The notes under the pieces are model-generated. The model did not search any database. It was not told the origin of the DNA and saw only the letters and a program-made list of their open reading frames with translations. 64,000 nucleotides of DNA. Source: Panax quinquefolius (Eukaryota > Streptophyta > Magnoliopsida > Apiales > Araliaceae). The stretch lies in NCBI GenBank assembly GCA_020205615.1, contig CM035171.1:6623601-6687600 (forward strand). The letters run 5' to 3'. Position 1 is the first letter of the stretch, and each line of letters opens with the position of its first letter. A program made the translations under genes and the position numbers. Shown piece after piece: positions 55,891 through 64,000 of this stretch.

Positions 55891-56311
55891 GCACGTAGTG
55901 CGGGGATGATTCGATGATATGGATTAATTATTGAAATTTGAATCTCAAAGAATGAAATATTAATTCATGGATGTGGTAAAAGTCATCTTTGGTCAGTAGT
56001 GCATTGATAGACTTGGTATGATTATGACCAAGGATTATTCGGTATAATCATGGATCAGAATTGAAAACACGAATATCCTTGGCTAGTAGTGCATTGATAA
56101 TTCGTGGTCGTGATACTATTAAGTTGAGTCTCAAAGATTATTGGTTTTATGATTGTATATCTTTGGCACAGTAGTGCAAAGATGAATTGTTAATGAATAT
56201 CTTTGGTGGATTACAAAGATGAATTTAATGTTTTCAACGATAAAGGTATTCAAGGTATCCTCACCTCTTATCATACCAGTATCGCACTTCTATTTCGAGG
56301 GCTTAAATTCC

Positions 56312-56325
56312 ATAAGGAGGGAGAT
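56312..56325 (+). other. Polypurine tract
   Basis: TAAGGAGGGAGAT directly before the 3' LTR. Confidence 0.82.
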
Positions 56326-58790
56326 TGTGAGACCCCCAGATTTTATCAATAAAGATTTAAATTTTGTCGAAATAATTTTTAATATTATGGTGTGAATTTG
56401 AGATAATATTATAGTTGTGGGTAGTATTTATAAATTTTGCAAAGTATGCAAGTGGTTATATTATATTCGATTGGTCTGGGAATATTCGGTTTAGCGGGGA
56501 ATATTCGTATAAACTACTCAATCATTGGTGGACCCCACAATGTAATTATTGTCGGATTGAGAAACGACAAAAAATATTTTATTGAAATAACGTTGGAAGT
56601 TTTACCGCTTGATCTTTGTTGAACTACTTCGGTAGTAGTAAAGTACGATGTCACGTGTGGTTGCATAGTAAGCACCAGGTATTGATTATCGATGCTTATG
56701 TGAGAAGTCACTCGGTTTGATTCCATTATTGTCGATTAATAATATGAATTATTATAGCGATAATGACGCTTTGTTTTATTCAGTATTATTAACGTAATAA
56801 AACAGAAACATCTTTTATATAAAATGTAATACTTTATTAAAGTTATTCTATAAATAGAATATATTATATTTTATTATGCATAGTGTTGTATAGTGTTTTT
56901 GCATAGTAAAAAATGTTTTTATATAAATAGAATATATGATATTTTATTTAAAAGATTTTGCTTTAAATATGGACCGTCAGATTAAAGTAAATCAATCTGC
57001 ATCTGCTTCATGGATTAATTACTATGCATTCTATTTTCCTATAAATGAAAGCTCATTCCTTCATTATTTTCTTACTTAATTCAATTCACCGAAACTCTGT
57101 AGAGAGAAATTATAGAGAAAAATCTATAGAGAGAAAGAAGAAGTGTATTCTGTACTTCACTACTTTGATATCCAAAGTGTCTTTTACTAGAAGGGATATT
57201 ATTTGTTGTATTCGTAAAGTGGGTATTATTCTTTCTTATTCATGAAGAGAACTTCATTATTCCATTCATTATTATTCTGTTGAATAACTTTTGTAAAAGT
57301 GGCATACCCTATACATAACCTTTATACGCTGCATACCCTATATACTTGGTGAAATCCTTATATTATTCCATTCTTATTTATTCTGTTGAATAACTCAGAT
57401 ACGCTTAATCCCTATACTTGGTGATCTTCTTCTCATTATTCCATTCTTTATTATTCTCATGGAAAATCCATGCATGTGTTTTTACACGGACACAGTTCCA
57501 TTGTTTATTATTCCGCATTTATTATTCTGCATTGGAATATCCTCATCAATGTTTTACACCTAATTCTGGTTCCATTGTTTATTATTCAAAGCATTTATTA
57601 TTCTGCATTGGATCATTTGTGTTTTACAATTTGACATTTCATTGTTATTATTCACATTTATTATTACGTTGGATCATCTTGTCGCGTAATATTATTTATT
57701 ATTCTCATTGAATAACTGCATATGCAAGTACGCATGCGTGGTGATTTCTTTTGTTATTCCATTCTTTATTATACCCAAATTGGTTAAAACTTTGACTTCT
57801 ATACTCCATGAAATTAGTAGAATATCCTTGATATTTGCGTTTCATCCAAGATCTTTTCATGGAAATATTCTTCCGAGCATTCTTGAATTTTACTCTCTGA
57901 AGAAGTATCGTGTTGACAACTTGGACGTTATTGGTTCTTGGATAAATTAATTCTTGAACTTGTTTTATTGAATTATTATGTCATTGTCATCATCCTCATG
58001 TTATGTTATGTTGAAAGTTATCTATGTCTTACGTATGTAGATGAACTTGGTATGATTATAATGAGGATCATTCTAAGATAATCACGACCGCTATAAATGA
58101 TGTGACAAAAAGTCCTCGATTGGCCGTAATGCAGCAATGATGGATAATTTTTGGTATAATTATGACCAGGGGTGATTCTATATAGTCATGAACATTGATA
58201 ATTTGATGAAAATCATCGATTGGCCAGTATGCAGGGATGATTAGATGTGGTGGTTTATTTATTAAAATCGAGTCTCGCGATAAAAATTGATGAAAACCTT
58301 TTAAAACCTAAAAGATAGTAGACTTTATTTTCTACTTGACTCTTTTAATGGATTGCGTATTCATTGCAGCTTAAACCGGTTTGTCTATTGTATTTTATCG
58401 GTTTAACATCATTGAAGGCTAATGATAATTTATTCTGCATTATCTTAGTCATAATATTTCTTCTTTGGCCAGTTGAGCTCACCTTTTCTTTCACCGTTCT
58501 CTTCAGAAATGAGAACATAAATTTTAGACGAGTCGGGAACGGAGTAATGGTCCGGAGGATAGCATTAGTAGTCCTCACTATTCTCGTGAAATAGTGTGAT
58601 AATAGTTGTAATGAGGACTCCTTTTGAGTTTGTATAATATCTAGTAGACAATATTTGTATTCAAACTCACGCTTTATGTCGTATTATACTGCATACAGCT
58701 TATATTAAGTAAGTTGTATTTGAATTTATGTATCACGTAAGTGGCGGCCAAGATGGTGACGTATATATACCTAATTTTAGGGACGTCACA
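56326..58790 (+). repeat. 3' LTR of element 50610-58790
   Basis: 2465 bp, TGTGAGACCCCCAGATTTTA to AGGGACGTCACA. TATA-like TATAAATG at 57040-57047, stem-loop repeats at about 57245-57775. Differs from its partner mainly by short indels. Confidence 0.92.
57040..57047 (+). promoter_or_regulatory. TATA-like box of 3' LTR
   Basis: TATAAATG in the 3' LTR, where it could drive transcription into the flank at 58791. Confidence 0.5.
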
Positions 58791-58865
58791 TTTTTGATGA
58801 ATTTTAATAATTTAATGTTTATATCTTTAATCTTTTAGTAATTTAGTTTTCAAAATTACTAAAAG

Positions 58866-59005
58866 AAAAATAACATGTTAAAATCGAAAGTAATATTACT
58901 TATTATATTCAAATTGTTATATAAAAAATAGATATAAAATTTAAGAATGAATAATAAGATTTCGGGCTTTGCACGGAGTATACGATTAGACCTAACAAAA
59001 TGGAT
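58866..59005 (+). repeat. Duplicated flank sequence, right copy
   Basis: Matches 50170-50308 in direct order. See that entry. Could be a dispersed repeat or a remnant of a local duplication. Confidence 0.8.
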
Positions 59006-59158
59006 GGCAACCCAATAGGTGACCTACATTAAATAACTTTGGGTTGATAGTTAGGAATTAAAAATTATAAATGGGCATTGTAATCATTATATTTTTTCTC
59101 GCGTGCACGTCAGAAAAGACGAGGACAGGAATGAAGGGGGTGGTAGGGCAGATGGTTA

Positions 59159-59330
59159 CACCTTAAAGTAAGCAGAATTGACATCATCTTGTAAAATGAA
59201 AAAGGAAAGTAAGTGGGTGGGTGGCTGGGGATGGGGTGGGTGGCTGGAGGGGGTTCAATTTCGTTGACTATAAGACAAGAAGGTCGTTTTTAGCACCTTA
59301 AAAGTCGCAGAATGACATCATTTTATGAAT
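59159..59330. other. G-rich tract between short direct repeats
   Basis: 59214-59254 has seven G runs of three or more (GTGGGTGGGTGGCTGGGG and on), a strong match to a G-quadruplex pattern. It is bracketed by two similar stretches, CACCTTAAAGTAAGCAGAAT (59159) and CACCTTAAAAGTCGCAGAAT (59294), each followed by GACATCAT. No gene is recognised. Confidence 0.6.
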
Positions 59331-59613
59331 CCACATGCAATATCCGGAAAAATAAAAATAAAATAAAATAAAATAAATAAAATTTAAATATATATTCTTA
59401 AAACATATTTTTTGAATCTTGTTTTTTATTTAGGTCAAATTAATTATTTAATTTATGTAGACTAACAAATATTTATAAGTGATGGATAAATTAATTTGAT
59501 AAAATTTAGCTTTAAAGTTAATTAATTCTAATTTATATTTGTGTAATAATAAATTTTATTAAAATTAATAAAATTAATAAAATATATTAATAAATAAATA
59601 AATAAACCTAATA

Positions 59614-59866
59614 CTCTCTCCGTCCCATGATAAGAGTCCTCATTACTATTTTAGTTAGTCCCATGTTAAATGTCCATATTCATTTAATAACCAAACTTTT
59701 ACACATATTTTCCTATAATATCAGTAGTATTAAATATCTTATATTTTTTTTATTCTAATTCTCTCTCCATATTTAATGACATTATTATGAATAATTTTAT
59801 CATTTTATTCATCTTCTTAATATGTATAAAAAATCCACCAGAATTTTTATCCTGAGGCGGAGGGAG
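59614..59866. mobile_element. Stowaway-like MITE 2
   Basis: 253 bp with ends CTCTCTCCGTCCCA and GAGGCGGAGGGAG, flanked by TA at 59612-59613 and 59867-59868. Interior blocks such as TCCCATGTTAAATGTCCA and TTTAATAACCAAA match MITE 1 in the same order. Confidence 0.92.
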
Positions 59867-59884
59867 TATTACTTTCATTATACA

Positions 59885-60343
59885 TAGGGGTGAGCATTCG
59901 GTTATAACCGAACCGAAATGTCTATTCGGTTATAACCGAAAACCGAAATATCGACAAAACAACTATCCGAAATGCTAACCAAATTTTAGAACTAACCAAA
60001 TTATTCAAGAATCTTAAATTACTGAATGCATAATTCTTAATTCTTGATAATAACCGAATAGACATTTGATTAAAATTAAGCATGAAGCGACATCCAACAT
60101 AAACATTAAAAAAAAAAGCTAACCTAAATAATTAATAATTAATAATTATTTTTAAAAAATTATTACAATTCGGTTATTAGGATACACGAATATGCATTTT
60201 TGAAAACCTAACCAAAAGCCGAATATTGAATAATAATTGGATATAACCAAATTCCAAAAAAAAACCGAAAACCGAAATAATTCGGTTAAAATGGTTCGGT
60301 TCGGTTCGGTAGTTCGATTTTAACCGAATTTTGCTCACTCCTA
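59885..60343. mobile_element. hAT-like MITE
   Basis: 459 bp with 12-bp ends TAGGGGTGAGCA and TGCTCACTCCTA (one mismatch as inverted repeats) and an 8-bp flank ATTATACA (59877-59884) against TTTATACA (60344-60351), seven of eight the same. 8-bp duplications are typical of hAT elements. Sub-terminal CGGTTATAACCGAA and GGTTCGGTTCGGTTCGG repeats can pair with each other. No coding frame. Confidence 0.88.
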
Positions 60344-60351
60344 TTTATACA

Positions 60352-60637
60352 ATCCGAGAGAAAGAGAGAAACAACCACAACATCAGAGAGAAAGAGAGAA
60401 GCGACCACAACAAGAACAGAAGGGACGGGTATGTAATATTTATTGTCTATGATATTAATGTAATCAATTATTTTGGTTCAAAAGGATCGCATATCTTGCC
60501 AAAGCCATTTGGGGACTTGGCAGTATATGCCTATTAAAGAATAATTTAAGCGGTGTTTGACTATATTTTAATAGCTCACATCTTAATATATTTTAATAAT
60601 TTATATTTTTATATTAAGAGAACTTTAGAATAGTTAA
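60352..60637. other. Unassigned flank with 30-bp tandem duplication
   Basis: GAGAGAAAGAGAGAA plus ACCACAACA occurs twice in a row at 60355-60412. A frame of 68 codons (60331-60537) crosses the MITE end and has no family signature. GGGTATGTAAT at 60427 resembles a splice donor, so a fragment of a gene leader is possible but unsupported. Confidence 0.35.
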
Positions 60638-61059
60638 TGTGAGACCCCAGATTTTATAAATAAATATTTAATTTTCTCGAAATAATTTTTTGAATATTAT
60701 GATGTGGATTTGATATAATATTATAGTTGTGGGTAGTATTTATAAATTTTGCAAAGTATGCAAGTTGTCATATTATATTCGACTGGTCGGGGAATATTCT
60801 TTTTGTCGGAGAATATCCGTACGACGGTACAATCATTGGTGGACCCCACAACGGAATTATTGTCGAACTGAGAAAACTACAAAAATATTTTATAAAAATA
60901 ACGGCGAAAGTTTTACTGATTAATCTTGTTGAACTACTCTAGTAGTAAAAGAAATGAATACTGGCGTGGTTGCATAGTAGCACCTGCGGTATTGATTATT
61001 GATGCTTACGTGATAAGTCACTTCGCGCTTGTTTTATTGGTATTATTAATGTAATAAAA

Positions 61060-61430
61060 TAGAATACTTTTATAAAGTTATTCTATAAATAGAATATATT
61101 ATATTACTATTATGTATGGTGTCTGCATAGTATTTTGCATAGTAAATTTTTTTTATATAAAAATGTAATACTTTTATAAAGTTATTTTATAAATAGAATA
61201 TATTATATTCTAGTGTTGCATAGTGTCTACATAGTGTTTTGCATAGTAAAATCTTTTTAAATAAAACAAAATACTTTTATAAAGTTATTCTATAAATAGA
61301 AAATATTATATTTTATTATGCGTAGTGTTTGCATAGTGCCTCGCATAGTATTTGCATAGTAAAATCTTTTATAAAGTTATTCGTTTTATTAGATTATAAA
61401 TAGAATATATTATATTTTATTTAAAAGATT
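61060..61430 (+). repeat. U3 tandem repeats with TATA-like cores
   Basis: Three to four units of about 95-115 bp containing CTTTTATAAAGTTATTCTA, TAAATAGAATATATTATATT and TTGCATAGTAAA. Other LTRs have one unit. Each unit carries a TATAAATAG core. Confidence 0.78.
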
Positions 61431-61515
61431 TTGCTTTAAATATGGATTTGTCAGATTAAAGTAAATCAATCGGATTGCTCATTAAGCGGAGTTAATACTA
61501 TGCAATCTATTTTTC

Positions 61516-61523
61516 TATAAATA
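61516..61523 (+). promoter_or_regulatory. TATA box of LTR
   Basis: TATAAATA just before GAAGCTCATTCATTC, in the same place as in other copies. Confidence 0.6.
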
Positions 61524-63140
61524 GAAGCTCATTCATTCATTATTTCTTACGAATTCAATGAAACTGTAGAGATAAACTATAGAGAGAAAAAAAAAAAGTG
61601 TTCTGCTACTTCACTACTTCTATATCCAAGATTTTCTTCTTTCTAAGGTAGGGATATTATTTGTTGTACTAAATCGTAAGGGGTATTCTTTCTTTCTTAT
61701 TCATGAAGAGAACTTCATTATTCCATTCTTTATTATTTTGTTGGAATAACTCAGTATACGCAGGATACCTATACTTGGTAAAATTCTTCCTCATTATTCC
61801 ATTTTTATTATTATGTTGGAATAACTTGTTTATCTGAAATCTGCATGAGACGTGGTGAAATTCTTCTATTATTTCGTTTTTTTATTATTCGTCAGAATAT
61901 CACATTAGTCGTATTACGCCTGACACAGTTCCATTAATTATTCATTTGGAATAACCTCATACATGCGGCTATCGCATGCACGGTGATTTCTGTTGTTATT
62001 CCATTTTTATTTTTCTTTCGTAATATCACATGCGTATGCGTTTACACCGACTGGTTCCATTATTTATTATTCATTGGGAATAACTCATGCAATGCGATCT
62101 ATCGCATACGCATGGTGAATCCTTATGTTATTCCATTCTTTAATATTTTGTTGAATAACCTATCTATGTGGATTACCACATGCATGGTGAATAATCCTTC
62201 GTATTCATTCCTTATTAAATTATGGAAATGAAGTACATTCACGTGGATTACTGCACGGCGCGAAAAAATCATTTCATAGCTTTCATAAATTCTATTATAC
62301 TCAATTGGTTAAAGTTTTGGCTTCTATACTCCATGAAATTAGTGGAATATCCTTGATATTTGCGCTTCATCCAAAGATATCTTTTCATGGAAATATTCTT
62401 CCGAGCATTCTTGAATTTTACTCCACAAAGCGAAGATCATGTTGACAATTTGGGCGTTATTGGTTCCCGGATAAATTAATTCTTGAACTTATTTTATTGA
62501 ATTATTATGTCATTGTCATCATCCTCATGTTTATATTATGTTGAAAGTCATATGTGGCCTGTAGTGCATAGATGGACTTGGTATGATTATGACCAGGGAT
62601 TATTCGGTATAATCATGACCATAATGTTACAAATGATGTGGAAAAAAAATCATCATTGGTCGTAGTGCATTGATGGACAATTTTTGGTATGATTATGACT
62701 ATGAATTCTCTTCGGCCAAGGGTGCAAAGATGAATTGTTTTATGGCATGATCAGGACCGTTGATGAAAACATGATTATCTTAAGCCGTAGTGCATAGATA
62801 ATTCGTGGTCGTGATACTAAAGAATATCCTTGGCCCTCAGTAGTGCGGGGTGATTCGATGATGTGGATTATTTATTAAGTTGAGTCCCAGCGATAAAAGT
62901 GATGAAAAACCTTTTAAATCATAGAAGATAGTAGATTTTATTCCTTACTTGACTCTTCTAATGGATTGCTTATTCCGCTGCAGTTAAACTTGATGTTTGT
63001 TATATTGTATCAATTTAACACTGTTTAAGGCTAACGATAATTTATTCTGTATTATCTTAGTCATAATATTTCTTACTGGGCTAGTTGAGCTCACCCTTTC
63101 TTTCACTGTTCTTTTCAGGAAATGAGAACGTAGCGGGGAC

Positions 63141-64000
63141 TATTTCGACAAAATTTAAATCTTTATTGATAAAATCTGGGGTCTCACAATCTCCCCTCCT
63201 TATGGAATTTCGCCCTCGAAATTAGGGTACGTACCTGGTATGATAAAGAGGTGAGGATACCTTGAATACCTTTATCGTTAAAAATATTAAATTCATCTTC
63301 GCAATCCGGCCAAAGATATTCATTAACAATTCATCTTTGCACTACAGGCCAAAGATATATAACTGTAAAACCAATAATACTGAGACTCAGCTTAATAGTA
63401 TCACAACCACGAATTATCCATGCACTACTGGCCAAGGATATTCGTGTTTTCAATTACGGTCATGATTATACCGAATAATCCCTGGTCATAATCATACCAA
63501 GTCTATCAATGCACTACGGCCAAAGATGACTTTTACCACATCCATGAATTAATATTTCATTGCTGAGACTCAGCTCAATAATTAATCCACATCATCGAAT
63601 CATCCCTGCACTACAGGCCAAGGATATTCTTTAGTATCACGACCACAAATTATCCATGCACTACGTGCCAAAGATAATCGTGTATTCATTAGTATCACGA
63701 CCACAAATTATCCATGCACTACGTGCCAAAGATAATCGTGTATTCATTAGTATCACGACCACAAATTATCCATGCACTATGGCCAAAGATAATCGTGTAT
63801 TCATTAGTATCACGACCACAAATTATCCATGCACTACTACCAAAGATAATCGTGTATTCATTAAGTATCACGCACCACAAATTATCCATGCACTACTACG
63901 GCGAAGATAATCGTGTATTCATTAGTATCACGACCACAAATTATCCATGCACTACTACCAAAGATAATCGTGTATTCATTAAGATCACGACCACAAATTA
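63141..64000 (-). mobile_element. Family-1 fragment, reversed, runs off the window
   Basis: Begins with the last 48 bp of a reversed LTR (63141-63188, ending GGGGTCTCACA), then the polypurine tract (63189-63203), the region before it, and the minisatellite. The rest of the LTR is missing at the joint with 60638-63140. Confidence 0.85.
63600..64000 (-). repeat. 57-bp minisatellite, at least 7 units
   Basis: Very regular units, TATCACGACCACAAATTATC and ATGCACTACGTGCCAAAGAT, cut by the window end. The reversed array is the cleanest one here. Confidence 0.9.

Larger units (their letters stand above)
50610..58790 (+). mobile_element. Complete family-1 element (B type), gag core deleted
   Basis: 8181 bp with both LTRs (50610-53032 and 56326-58790), primer site, shortened gag, protease, RT relic, non-coding region, minisatellite and polypurine tract, within a TTTTT duplication. 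The internal region is 3293 bp, about 1.2 kb shorter than in the composite. It lies 1 kb downstream of the BAHD gene in the same direction. Confidence 0.92.
60638..63140 (+). repeat. Truncated family-1 LTR with expanded U3
   Basis: Starts TGTGAGACCCCAGATTTTAT after GTTAA and follows the B-type LTR to AACGTAGCGGGGAC, where about 300 bp of the normal 3' end are missing. It is joined to a reversed family-1 fragment at 63141. The U3 has extra tandem units (61060-61430). TATA box at 61516. Repeats of the transcribed part at about 61700-62220. Confidence 0.87.

Noticed and set aside
60331..60537. 68-codon frame with a possible splice donor
   Set aside because: It begins in the hAT-like MITE end and has no recognised domain. 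Evidence is too weak for a gene.

Overview
The window looks like nuclear DNA from a flowering plant, probably a eudicot. The signs are Ty3/gypsy elements primed by initiator Met-tRNA, two Stowaway-like MITEs with TA duplications, a hAT-like MITE, an AT-rich background and one intact plant-specific BAHD acyltransferase gene. The species cannot be named from the sequence. More than 85 percent of the window is LTR retrotransposon. The only convincing host gene is the BAHD gene at 48167-49588.

Two related LTR families are present. Family 1 is non-autonomous. Its LTRs are about 2.4-2.7 kb and run from TGTGAGACC to GGCGTCACA. It has a gag and an aspartic protease, a roughly 30-codon relic of the reverse transcriptase start, a long conserved non-coding 3' region, a 57-bp minisatellite and then the polypurine tract. 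Family 2 is a chromovirus-like (Tekay-type) element with LTRs of about 2.7 kb (TGTAAGACC to GGCGTCACA), gag, protease, reverse transcriptase, RNase H, integrase and a decayed chromodomain. The two families share the primer site, leader block, polypurine tract and LTR tips, so family 2 or a relative is the likely helper of family 1.

Layout. 1-439 is unassigned flank. 440-534 is a family-2 LTR tip. 535-4951 is a rearranged minus-strand family-1 element without a 5' LTR. 5004-47665 is one insertion flanked by the duplication ACCCT. It has three family-1 LTRs and two internal regions in tandem (LTR-INT-LTR-INT-LTR), broken by three later minus-strand insertions: a family-1 element (9964-18230, duplication AATAT), a family-2 element lacking the RT core (18777-28187), and a family-2 element with all pol domains (30861-40621). 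Without the nested copies the two internal regions are almost the same length (about 4476 and 4475 bp).

47666-50609 is a small gene island holding a MITE and the intronless BAHD gene. 50610-58790 is a complete plus-strand family-1 element (duplication TTTTT) whose gag core is deleted. 58791-60637 is flank with a copy of a sequence also found left of that element, a G-rich tract, a second MITE and a hAT-like MITE. 60638-63140 is a plus-strand family-1 LTR fused head-on to a minus-strand family-1 fragment (63141-64000) that runs off the window.

All retrotransposon reading frames are broken. Many differences between copies fall at CAG, CTG and CCGG sites, even inside the tRNA primer site, so part of the apparent decay may be sequencing error at methylated cytosines. 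No protein-coding novelty was found. The notable finds are the three-LTR composite, the pol-less family that keeps an RT relic, and its repeat-rich transcribed leader.
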